Assembly: GCF_002080045.1 (NCBI RefSeq)
Contig: NZ_MUIN01000011.1
Coordinates: 556,101 to 620,100 of the forward strand
Reading direction: 5' to 3'
DNA: 64,000 nt
Source: Pseudomonas sp. Bc-h
GTDB lineage: Bacteria > Pseudomonadota > Gammaproteobacteria > Pseudomonadales > Pseudomonadaceae
The position numbers were made by a program, and so were the translations under genes. Under the pieces are notes generated by a model, which did no database searches, was not told the DNA's origin, and was given only the letters and a program-made list of their open reading frames with translations. Numbering within the stretch: position 1 is the stretch's first letter; each line of letters begins with the position of its first letter. This document shows, in pieces, positions 7,589-15,460 of this stretch.

Positions 7589-7828
7589 TCAGTCCTGCGC
7601 GAACATCAACTCACCTTCGGATGTCACGTCGATCAGCCGCTCCAGCTCCTGGGCAGCGGCCTGATCGGCTGCCAGTGCAGTCTTGAATTTTTGATCATCG
7701 AGGACGCGATGAAAAGCCGGCGCACCGCCCGCTCCCAAGCCCTTGACCGCAATCGCGGCGCTATAGCCTCCCTCACCGGGAACAGCAGCAGAAACGGCTT
7801 CGTGGTGCTGGAATTCTTTGCGTGCCAT
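7589..7828 (-). CDS. Small conserved-type hypothetical protein
   Basis: Protein of 79 residues beginning MARKEFQHHEAVSAAVPG, soluble and mildly acidic, without signal peptide or membrane segment. AGGAC lies upstream of the ATG. I do not recognise a domain. The middle (GYSAAIAVKGLGAGGAPAFHRVLDD) reads like a small alpha/beta fold of the kind annotated as conserved hypothetical in pseudomonads. It ends exactly where the flavin reductase gene ends and points toward it. The frame has coding-like composition, so I accept it as real. Confidence 0.6.
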   Translation of the reverse strand: MARKEFQHHEAVSAAVPGEGGYSAAIAVKGLGAGGAPAFHRVLDDQKFKTALAADQAAAQELERLIDVTSEGELMFAQD

Positions 7829-7932
7829 GGGAGGACGGTCCTGCCTTGAAAAGGGAAAGGCGAGGATTTTAAACAGTCACGGGCAATTTGGCTAAACGAG
7901 GGTTTTGATCTGCTGCGGGTAAATCGAGCAAC

Positions 7933-8286
7933 TCACCCCGCCTTGCGCACATCAGGCAAGCCATAAGCCCGTTCAGCCTGAGCCTGGGTAACGTTAGCGA
8001 AGGTCTGGAAGTCGAGGCTGCTCACCAGCAACTCGGTGACCAGTGCAGTAAAGATGTTCAGCTCTGGGGTCGCGAACCAGTCGTTCATCGCCGACTTGTC
8101 AGCCCAAAGCCCGAAGAGGACCCACACATCATCTTCGGTCATGGAGCGGTGCAGGGCGAAATGCAGGCAGCCCGCAGCATTGGAGGACGGTACGATCAAC
8201 GTGCTCAAGCGTGCGCCCAGTTGCGCACTGTGTCCGGCTCTGGCGCGCAGAGTGACTTGATGGCTCACGACGGAAGTGCTTTGCAT
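7933..8286 (-). CDS. ABM-domain (antibiotic biosynthesis monooxygenase-like) protein
   Basis: Protein of 117 residues with the fold pattern of the ABM family: an N-terminal strand (VVSHQVTLRARAGHSAQL), a central CLHFALHRSMTEDDVWVLFGLWADKSAMNDW motif region and a C-terminal helix. Members are small dimeric alpha/beta barrels acting as cofactor-free monooxygenases or quinol/heme-related enzymes; the substrate is unknown here. The start is set at 8286, which has an AAAGGAG ribosome site; the frame stays open upstream to 8334 without one. It is divergent from the AraC regulator at 8626, which may control it. Confidence 0.7.
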   Translation of the reverse strand: MQSTSVVSHQVTLRARAGHSAQLGARLSTLIVPSSNAAGCLHFALHRSMTEDDVWVLFGLWADKSAMNDWFATPELNIFTALVTELLVSSLDFQTFANVTQAQAERAYGLPDVRKAG

Positions 8287-8625
8287 GGTCCTGCTCCTTT
8301 GGTCGCTTTGAATCAGCCGGGATCGGAAGGGCATAGCGGCTGGAATTGAAGATTAGGGGCTGGGGCGCAAATGCCGGTAGCCGATTACTGCCCCGTTATT
8401 GCCTGATTCTGCGCGGATGCTGCTCATACGCCCGTCATGGAAACGCTGGATCGAGGAGCGGGATGTGGGACTTTCAAGCAACCAGGCCAGCCAGACAGCG
8501 CGTTTCGTCGCTCAAAACGTGAACCCGCTGCAGAATCAGGCAATCATCCGGCAGGATTCGCCTAACGCCTGCGATTGCACAAAAATAAGCTGTGCCACAT
8601 CGATGCTTCGTCAGAGGACTTTCCC
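8287..8625. other. Intergenic region between the ABM protein and the AraC regulator
   Basis: This 339-base gap should hold the divergent promoters of the two flanking genes. I see the ribosome site AGAGGAC at 8612-8618 but no convincing -35/-10 pair, terminator or RNA gene. Confidence 0.5.
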
Positions 8626-9579
8626 ATGTTGCCTACCGCCGTTGAGCCCGCCGTGCCAGATCTCCGGCCTACGCCCGAACTGAGCGCGCAGATGGAGCAG
8701 CAGCGCGCCGAACTGGCGGAGCTGATCCGACGCCACGCCCCTTCTGACGGTAGTTTTCAGACGCTGATCAAGCCGCTGTTCATGGTGCGTCACGACCACC
8801 CGCTGCAGTCGGTACCCGGTCTGGTGCAGCCGGCGCTGTGCATCATGGCGCAGGGCCGCAAGGACGTGACGCTGGGCGGCGAGCTGTTCACGTACGACCC
8901 CCTCAATTACCTGGTGCTGTCGGTCGCGCTGCCGATCAGTGGCAAAGTCATCTACGCCACGCCGGAAGACCCGCACCTGGCGATGCGTCTGGATATCGAC
9001 CCCGCGGACATCAACGCGCTGATTGCCGAAGCAGGCCCCATGAGCGTGCCGACCCGCCCCAGCGGACGCGGCATGTACGTCGAGCGTATCGATTCGCAGC
9101 TCCTGGATGCGGTCATCCGTCTGATCCGCCTGCTGGACAGCCCGAAAGACATTCCGATGCTCGCACCGTTGATTACACGCGAGATCCTTTATCGCCTGTT
9201 GCGTGGGAGTGAAGGTTATCGGTTGTACGAGATTGCCATTTCAAACTGCCAGACCCATCGCGTGACTCAAGCGATCAAGTGGCTGAACGACAATTTCCAG
9301 CAGCCTCTGCGCATCGAAGAGCTGGCGCGGGAAGTGAATCTCAGCGTCTCGACCCTGCATCATCGTTTCAAGGCTGTGACCGCAATGAGTCCGTTGCAGT
9401 ACCAGAAACAGCTGCGCTTGCAAGAAGCCCGTCGACTGATGCTCTCCGACGGAATCGAAGCTTCGGCTGCCGGGTACCGGGTCGGCTATGAAAGCCCTTC
9501 CCAGTTCAGCCGCGAATACAGCCGCTTGTTCGGCGCGCCACCGTTGCGGGACCTGGCGCGCCTGCGCAAAACACTCTGA
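8626..9579 (+). CDS. AraC family transcriptional regulator
   Basis: Regulator of 317 residues. The N-terminal region (about 35-190, with QTLIKPLFMVRHDHPLQSVPGLVQPALCIMAQGRK) matches the AraC-type N-terminal cupin domain common in pseudomonads. The C-terminal part (about 215-315) is the double helix-turn-helix AraC domain, with LRIEELAREVNLSVSTLHHRFK and VGYESPSQFSREYSRLFGAPP. ATG 8626 has AGAGGAC at a good distance; an earlier in-frame ATG at 8575 lacks a ribosome site. Family members of this kind often control a neighbouring oxidoreductase or exporter, so the divergent ABM gene is the first candidate target. Confidence 0.85.
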   Translation: MLPTAVEPAVPDLRPTPELSAQMEQQRAELAELIRRHAPSDGSFQTLIKPLFMVRHDHPLQSVPGLVQPALCIMAQGRKDVTLGGELFTYDPLNYLVLSVALPISGKVIYATPEDPHLAMRLDIDPADINALIAEAGPMSVPTRPSGRGMYVERIDSQLLDAVIRLIRLLDSPKDIPMLAPLITREILYRLLRGSEGYRLYEIAISNCQTHRVTQAIKWLNDNFQQPLRIEELAREVNLSVSTLHHRFKAVTAMSPLQYQKQLRLQEARRLMLSDGIEASAAGYRVGYESPSQFSREYSRLFGAPPLRDLARLRKTL

Positions 9580-9602
9580 AGATTGACTCACAGCTGCGCC
9601 TG

Positions 9603-10658
9603 TCAGGCGCTCAGCACCCGACACGCCTCAGCCGGGATAGTTACCGACACCGGATGCCCGACGTTCAACCCAAGGCTCTGATTCGGTGTGCTCAATGCGG
9701 TCAGTGAAACCCCGCCACAATCCACCGTGGTTTCGATGGTCGCGCCAATGTCGCGAATGAAAGTGACCGTGCCATTCAGACGGTTGGCTGCTGCCGCTTC
9801 GGAGCGCGACAACTGCAGATCTTCTGGCCGAACCAGCATCCTGATCTCGGCCCCGGCCTTGATCGTGTCGCTGATCGGGACGTCGAGCGCATCCCCTGCA
9901 GGCAACTGCACGCGCCCTCCTCCCAATGCCTTGGCCGCAAAGATGTTGCCTGAGCCGATAAAATCCGCGACGAAGGCATTGGCCGGATTGCGATAGATCT
10001 CGATAGGCGTGCCGACCTGCTGCACACGGTGCTCACCCAGAACCACGACGATGTCTGCCATGGTCATGGCTTCGCGCTGGTCGTGGGTCACCAGAATGGT
10101 GGTGATGTTCAGCTGTTTTTGCAGTTGGCGGATTTCCACCTGCATCGATTCCCGCAGCTTTGCATCCAGCGCCGACAGCGGCTCATCGAGCAACAGCAGC
10201 TTGGGGTGCGAAGCGATTGCACGGGCGATGGCGACACGCTGACGTTGCCCGCCGGACAGTTTCGCCACCGGGCGATCGACCATCTGTTGCAGCTGGATCA
10301 TCGCCAGCAACTCGGTGACGCGGGCCCTTTGCGCGGCCTTGTCGACACCCCGCAGCTTCAATGGGTAGGCGATGTTTTCGCCCACCGTCATGTGCGGGAA
10401 CAGCGCCAGGGATTGAAACACCATGCCGAAATTGCGCTCATGGGCCGGGGTGTGGCTGACGTCCTCGCCATCCAGGCGGATTTCGCCGCTGGTGATGGTT
10501 TCAAGGCCGGCGATCATGCGCAGCAGCGTGGTCTTGCCACAGCCCGAAGGCCCGAGAAAACAGACGAGCTTGCCTTGCGGCAGGTGCAGATTGACGTCGG
10601 TGACGGCGCAGGCCGAGCCGTAGAATTTTTCAACGTTTTCCAGAATCAGTCCGGTCAT
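9603..10658 (-). CDS. ABC importer ATPase (PotA-like)
   Basis: ATP-binding subunit of 351 residues of a spermidine/putrescine-type ABC importer. Walker A is GPSGCGKTT, the Q-loop lies in GMVFQSLALFPHMTV, the signature is LSGGQRQRVA and Walker B is LLLLDEPLSALD, with the switch His in VTHDQREA. A TOBE/OB regulatory domain follows (about 270-350). The start is placed at 10658, where MTGLILENVEKFYG begins; a longer frame to 10697 would overlap the permease gene. It is the last gene of an operon that runs binding protein, two permeases, ATPase. The substrate is inferred from the adjacent catabolic genes, possibly a guanidino or amino compound. Confidence 0.88.
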   Translation of the reverse strand: MTGLILENVEKFYGSACAVTDVNLHLPQGKLVCFLGPSGCGKTTLLRMIAGLETITSGEIRLDGEDVSHTPAHERNFGMVFQSLALFPHMTVGENIAYPLKLRGVDKAAQRARVTELLAMIQLQQMVDRPVAKLSGGQRQRVAIARAIASHPKLLLLDEPLSALDAKLRESMQVEIRQLQKQLNITTILVTHDQREAMTMADIVVVLGEHRVQQVGTPIEIYRNPANAFVADFIGSGNIFAAKALGGGRVQLPAGDALDVPISDTIKAGAEIRMLVRPEDLQLSRSEAAAANRLNGTVTFIRDIGATIETTVDCGGVSLTALSTPNQSLGLNVGHPVSVTIPAEACRVLSA

Positions 10659-10674
10659 TTCTTCACACCTCAAA

Positions 10675-11523
10675 TCAGAACGAAACGCCACCTTCACCGA
10701 CGAGCTTCTCCAGCGCCCAGATCAGGACGAAGTCGATGAGCACGATCAGCACGGCGAACGAGAAAACGGTGGGGTCGAGCGAGGAGACGGTGCGGCTGTA
10801 CATCCAGATCGGCACGGTCATGACGTCGATGTTGTACAGAAAATAGGTCACCGTGAACTCGTTGAACGAGACGATGAACGCCAGCAGCATCCCCGCGAGA
10901 ATCCCCGATTTCATCAATGGCACGACCACATCGACGATGGCGCGGGTCGGCGAAGCGCCCAGCATTTGGGCGGCCTCTTCGACTTCGCTGCCAATCGTCA
11001 TCATCGATGCGGTGCAGTTCTTGATCACGAACGGCAGCGCGAGAATCACGTGGGCGATGACCAGCCGCGAGGTGTTCAGATGGAACGGCAGGCTGTCGAA
11101 TACCAACAGCAAGGCCAGCCCCAGGACCACCATCGGGAAGACCAGCGGCAATGACATCAGCTGCATGGCAAACGCCTTGCCACGGAATTCGCAGCGGGTC
11201 AGCGCATAGGACGCCGGGACCGCGATCAAGGTGGCGAAGATCATCGTCAGGCACGCCACCATCAGGCTGGTGGTCATGGCCTTGCCAAGGCTCAACACAT
11301 CGCTTTCATCCGGTGACACAAAAGTCTGCCACGCCGCCTTGTACCACTGCAGGCTGTAGCTGCTGGGCGGAAAGTCGAGATTGGCCGAGCCACTGAATGA
11401 CATGACGATCATGGTCAGGATCGGCGTGACAGCGAGGAATAGAATCACCCCCGACAGAATGGCCGCGAAGCGCCCCGTTTCTCCCGGTAATAACGGCTGG
11501 GAACGCCGTATTTTCTGGCTCAT
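10675..11523 (-). CDS. ABC importer permease (PotC-like)
   Basis: Inner-membrane permease of 282 residues with about six helices and the BPD_transp_1 domain (about 75-275). The EAA coupling loop reads EEAAQMLGASPTRAIVDVVVPL near residues 180-205. Sequence style matches PotC/PhnV-type permeases. It overlaps the upstream permease gene by 4 bases (ATGA) and lies 16 bases before the ATPase start, so all are one transcript. Confidence 0.88.
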   Translation of the reverse strand: MSQKIRRSQPLLPGETGRFAAILSGVILFLAVTPILTMIVMSFSGSANLDFPPSSYSLQWYKAAWQTFVSPDESDVLSLGKAMTTSLMVACLTMIFATLIAVPASYALTRCEFRGKAFAMQLMSLPLVFPMVVLGLALLLVFDSLPFHLNTSRLVIAHVILALPFVIKNCTASMMTIGSEVEEAAQMLGASPTRAIVDVVVPLMKSGILAGMLLAFIVSFNEFTVTYFLYNIDVMTVPIWMYSRTVSSLDPTVFSFAVLIVLIDFVLIWALEKLVGEGGVSF

Positions 11524-12428
11524 TGCGAAGCCTCCAGCATGCGCCGACGGCGACCGGTGACGAATTCGGAAAGGGTCATGATCGCCAGTGTGGTGACGAT
11601 CAGTACGACACCTGCCGCCGAAGCCGCAGGCCAGTTCATCAATGGTGCGATCTGATCGTGAACCATGACCGCGAGCATCGGCACCCGACGCCCCCCCAGC
11701 AGCAGCGGCACGACAAAGCTGCTGGCGTTGTAAGCGAAGACCAGCGTCGCACCGGTAATGATCCCCGGCAGGCTCATCGGCAGAATCACCTGGCGAAACA
11801 CCTGGAAACGACTGGCGCCCAGCGTCGCGGCGGCCTCTTCATAACTGCGGGAAATGCCGCGCATGGCGCTGGCAATTGGCAGCACCGCCAGCGGAAACGC
11901 AGTTTGCACCAGCCCCATCAGCACCCCGTTCTGGTTGTACAACATCATGATCGGACGCGTGATCAGGCCCAGTCCCTTGAGCGCCTGGTTGAGCATGCCC
12001 GCCGGGCCGAGAATCACCAGCCAGCCGTAGCTTTGCAGCAGCAGGTTGACCAGCAGCGGCAGCAACACTGCAGCGAGGAAGATGCGCCTGACGAAGGGCG
12101 ACTTCAGGCGCGCCATGGTGTAACCCACCGGGATCGCGAGGATCACGGCAATGACCGCGCTGATCAGCGCGAGTCGCAGGGTCAGTAACAGGGATTTCAG
12201 GTAGTAGGGTTCGAACAACTGCGCATAGCTGTCGAGGCTGAAACCGCTCCACTCAGCGCCTTTGGTGCCGACGCTCATGCGCAGCACCAGCAGGCTGGCG
12301 ACGATAAGTACAGCGAGAAACAGCATGGACGGAGTGAGGAACAACCAGGCGCGAGCCGTGGGCGAGAGTGGCCGGTTTCGACGCGGTTTGGCGGCGTCTT
12401 CCTGGCGCGTTATAGGAGGGTTGTGCAT
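11520..12428 (-). CDS. ABC importer permease (PotB-like)
   Basis: Inner-membrane permease of 302 residues, partner of the downstream PotC-like subunit. A basic N terminus is followed by a first helix (AWLFLTPSMLFLAVLIVASL) and the BPD_transp_1 domain, whose EAA loop reads EEAAATLGASRFQVFRQVILP near residue 215. The gap of about 250 bases to the binding-protein gene holds a REP pair, which may lower expression of the permeases relative to the binding protein. Confidence 0.88.
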   Translation of the reverse strand: MHNPPITRQEDAAKPRRNRPLSPTARAWLFLTPSMLFLAVLIVASLLVLRMSVGTKGAEWSGFSLDSYAQLFEPYYLKSLLLTLRLALISAVIAVILAIPVGYTMARLKSPFVRRIFLAAVLLPLLVNLLLQSYGWLVILGPAGMLNQALKGLGLITRPIMMLYNQNGVLMGLVQTAFPLAVLPIASAMRGISRSYEEAAATLGASRFQVFRQVILPMSLPGIITGATLVFAYNASSFVVPLLLGGRRVPMLAVMVHDQIAPLMNWPAASAAGVVLIVTTLAIMTLSEFVTGRRRRMLEASQ

Positions 12429-12487
12429 GTGTTTGATCTCGGATTAAGCGGTGAGTCAGAGATGCATCTGTTGCCTGTTACAGCCAT

Positions 12488-12621
12488 TTCGCGAGCAAGC
12501 TCCCTCCCACAGGCACAGTGGAGGTGGTAAAAAACGGCGTCACACTTGGAGATTCTGGCGGACCTAAGCCGCAGAATAAGCATGCGCCGCCGCCCCCCGT
12601 GGGAGGGAGCCTGCTCGCGAA
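12488..12621. repeat. Inverted pair of Pseudomonas REP sequences
   Basis: TTCGCGAGCAAGCTCCCTCC starts at 12488, and its reverse complement (one mismatch over 23 bases) lies at 12599-12621. This is the common P. fluorescens-type REP doublet. It sits between the binding-protein and permease genes of the ABC operon. Confidence 0.85.
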
Positions 12622-12678
12622 GACGTAGCGGCATACACCCAGTAAGCATCTGCCTGCTGCCATTTCATGAGCGCAGAA

Positions 12679-13794
12679 TCAGGACGAGAAAATCTCGGTA
12701 TATCGACGAATCCACTGGTCATGCACCGTCGCCAGGAAGGCGTTGTCGTGCATGATCGCTTTGTCGGCGATCTGCTCAGGGGTGAGAATGTACGGGCTCT
12801 TGCGCGCTTCGGCGGAGATCACCGCCTTGGCATTGACCGGGCCGTTATAGATGTCTTCGGCCATCTTGCCCTGCACTACCGGGTCCAGGGAGTGGTCGAG
12901 GAAGGCGTAGGCCAGATCCGTGTCGCCAGGACGATTCTTCGGCATCACCGATTGCATCAGGTCGGTGTAGAAACCTTCCTTCATCCCGAACGTAGCACCC
13001 AGACCGTAGTTAGGGTCGCGGATCTGTTTCGGGAAGAACGCAGGGGCGTAAAGGCCACCCATGTCCAGCGAGCCGGTGCGGAAGAGTTCGGCAATCTGAT
13101 TCGGGTTTTCGCCCAGAGTCACCACGCGATCCTTGAGCTCAGCCAGCTTCTTGAAGCCCGGCTCGATGTTGTGTTCATCACCACCGGCCAGCTTCGCGGC
13201 GATGATGATCAGGTCCATGGCTTCGGTCCAGTTCGGTGGCGGCAGGAAGATGTTCGGCGCCATGTCCTTGTCCCACAGCGCGGCGTAGCTGTCCGGCGCC
13301 TCCTTGAGGGTGCGGGTGCTGTAGACCAGGCTGTTGCACCACAGCAGATAGCCGATGCCATGCCCGTCTGCGCCGGTACGGTATTTCTCCGGGACGTCGA
13401 CGATGTTGGGAATGCGGTTCAGGTCTGGTTTTTCCAGCAGACCGGCCGCCGCCAGCCCTTCGGCGCCGACGCCGGCCAGGGTGATGATGTCGTACTGAGG
13501 ACGATCGCCACCTGCCTTGAGTTTGGCGACCATTTCCGAGGTGCTGCCGGTGCGGTCGGCGATCACTTTGGCGCCGGTCTTGGCTTCGAAGGTCGCGGCG
13601 ATATTGCGCAGCGCCGCAAGGCCGGTGTCATCCGACCAGGTCAGCAGACGCAAGGTCTTGCCTTGAAACCTGCCATCGCTGGCACTCGCCCGGATGAAGG
13701 GCATGGACATGGCCGCCGCGCCCACTGATGCGACGCCCACTGCCTTGATGAATTGCCGTCTGTTCAGATCATGTTTGCCCACGTCGGACTCCAT
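12679..13794 (-). CDS. Periplasmic substrate-binding protein of ABC importer (PotD-like, Tat-exported)
   Basis: Binding protein of 371 residues. The N terminus carries a twin-arginine signal (NRRQFIKAVGVAS, about 11-23) ending near FIRASA, so export by Tat is expected, unusual but not rare for this family. The mature part matches bacterial extracellular solute-binding proteins of the spermidine/putrescine group (LRLLTWSDDTGLAALRNIAATFEAKTG). The protein should deliver its ligand to the PotB/PotC-like permeases encoded downstream. Upstream, on the same strand, lie the aldehyde dehydrogenase and decarboxylase genes after a 205-base gap, suggesting one catabolic regulon. The ligand is not identifiable from sequence alone. 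Confidence 0.85.
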   Translation of the reverse strand: MESDVGKHDLNRRQFIKAVGVASVGAAAMSMPFIRASASDGRFQGKTLRLLTWSDDTGLAALRNIAATFEAKTGAKVIADRTGSTSEMVAKLKAGGDRPQYDIITLAGVGAEGLAAAGLLEKPDLNRIPNIVDVPEKYRTGADGHGIGYLLWCNSLVYSTRTLKEAPDSYAALWDKDMAPNIFLPPPNWTEAMDLIIIAAKLAGGDEHNIEPGFKKLAELKDRVVTLGENPNQIAELFRTGSLDMGGLYAPAFFPKQIRDPNYGLGATFGMKEGFYTDLMQSVMPKNRPGDTDLAYAFLDHSLDPVVQGKMAEDIYNGPVNAKAVISAEARKSPYILTPEQIADKAIMHDNAFLATVHDQWIRRYTEIFSS

Positions 13795-13999
13795 TGTTTT
13801 TCTGTCGCATGGTTGAGGGAAATCGCACCGCAGCGCGCAAGCTGGCTTGGCTACAGGCCCCGATTGGCGGGGTGTTCAGCAAGTCAGCGAGGTCATCCTG
13901 CGGTGGTGCAGGTTCCTCAACAATCGAAAGTTTTTCATTGGAGCCATGTGCCCGACGCATGCCTTGTTCAGAGGCATGCGTGAGCCATTTTCGACCAGG

Positions 14000-15460
14000 T
14001 CAGACGCCGCGAACGACGTGCTTGATTTCCTGAAACGCTTGCATGCCCCAAGGGCCTAACTCTCGGCCCAGGCTGCTTTGCTTGTAACCGCCCCAGGCGG
14101 CTTGCGGGAAGATCACCTGCGGGGCGTTGATCCACACGAGCCCCGCCTGCAGCGCGTTGGCGACGCGTTCGGTGGTCTCGGTATCTCGACCGACCACACT
14201 CGCCACCAGGCCGAACTGGCTGTCGTTGGCCAGGGTAATTGCCTCGCCTTGCGAGCTGAAACCACGCACGCACAGTACCGGGCCAAAAATCTCCTCACGC
14301 CACAGTGCACTGTCCAGGGGCACATGGCTGAAGACCGCAGGCTGCAAGAAATATCCGCGAGGCTGATCGGACGGGCGTTTTCCACCGCACAACAGCTGCG
14401 CGCCGGTGTCTTTTCCGGCTTCGATATGAGCGATTACCCGCTGATACTGTGCCTGATTGACCAGCGGCCCCATCTCGGCGTCGTCGTCCTCAGGCCCGCC
14501 GACCTTGATCGATTGCGCCTTGGCAACGATGCGCTCAAGGAAGGGCCCTAGCAGTTCATTGGCAACCAGTACGCGGCTGGTCGCGGAGCACATCTGGCCC
14601 GCGTTGAAATAGCCGCCCCCACTCGCAAGCTCGACGGCCAGATCCAGATCGGCATCGGCCAACACAATCAGGGAAGACTTGCCGCCCAGTTCCAGGCTCA
14701 CGCCCTTCACGGTTTCCGCCGCACGCTGCATCACCTGAACGCCCACCGCGTTGCTGCCGGTAAACGACACCTTGGCAATGCCCGGATGTGAAGAGATCGG
14801 CGCGCCGACTTCCAGACCGGTGCCGCACACCACGTTGAATACGCCGGTCGGCAAGCCGCTGTCAGCGATGATCCGAGCCAGTTCCAGCTCGGCCAATGGC
14901 GTCACTTCGGACGGTTTCAGAACCACACAGCAACCGGCAGCCAGCGCGGGGGCAAGCTTCCAGGCGGTGGTGACCATCGGGAAATTCCACGGCACGATCA
15001 GCCCGACCACGCCGCAAGGCTCGCGACGCAGACGTGCGGTGAAGTCCTCGCTCGGCAACTCGACTGCGCGGTTTTGCTGACCGTCAGACGCCTGGGCCAG
15101 ATCGGCGTAATAATTGAAGGTGCCGATGACATCGTCGACATCGATCGCCGCCTCGAAACCCGGCTTGCCGTTGTTGCTCGACTGCAACGCAATCAACTTT
15201 TCACGCCGCGCCGCCACACCACTGGCGATCTTGCGAAGGATGATCGCCCGCGCCGCGCCGGTGGTTCTCGACCACGCATCAAAGGCTGTACGCGCCGCCC
15301 GAACCGCGTCATCCACCGCCCGCGCATCGCCACCCGTGACGATGGCCAGGCGCTCTTCGGTCGACGGGTTGATCACCGTCAGTTGCTCCCCGCCCGAGCG
15401 CCACTGCCCTTCGATGTACAGACCTGCCAAAACCGGGTTCACCACAGTCGCCTCATTCAC
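14000..15460 (-). CDS. Aldehyde dehydrogenase (NAD(P)+), BADH/guanidinobutyraldehyde type
   Basis: Aldehyde dehydrogenase of 486 residues oxidising an aldehyde to the acid with NAD(P)+. Catalytic residues are visible: Asn159 in VPWNFPM, Glu257 in LELGGKS and Cys291 in NAGQMCSATSRV, with the cofactor motif FTGSNAVG at 233-240. The pattern is close to betaine-aldehyde-type enzymes. It overlaps the decarboxylase gene by 4 bases (ATGA), so the two act in sequence: the keto acid is decarboxylated and the resulting aldehyde oxidised. If the decarboxylase is AruI-like, the substrate would be 4-guanidinobutyraldehyde, but other amino- or aryl-aldehydes fit. Confidence 0.88.
   Translation of the reverse strand: MNEATVVNPVLAGLYIEGQWRSGGEQLTVINPSTEERLAIVTGGDARAVDDAVRAARTAFDAWSRTTGAARAIILRKIASGVAARREKLIALQSSNNGKPGFEAAIDVDDVIGTFNYYADLAQASDGQQNRAVELPSEDFTARLRREPCGVVGLIVPWNFPMVTTAWKLAPALAAGCCVVLKPSEVTPLAELELARIIADSGLPTGVFNVVCGTGLEVGAPISSHPGIAKVSFTGSNAVGVQVMQRAAETVKGVSLELGGKSSLIVLADADLDLAVELASGGGYFNAGQMCSATSRVLVANELLGPFLERIVAKAQSIKVGGPEDDDAEMGPLVNQAQYQRVIAHIEAGKDTGAQLLCGGKRPSDQPRGYFLQPAVFSHVPLDSALWREEIFGPVLCVRGFSSQGEAITLANDSQFGLVASVVGRDTETTERVANALQAGLVWINAPQVIFPQAAWGGYKQSSLGRELGPWGMQAFQEIKHVVRGV

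Noticed and set aside
12667..13728. Antisense frame of 353 codons opposite the PotD-like gene
   Set aside because: The minus-strand gene has a Tat signal and family similarity; the plus-strand frame has none.
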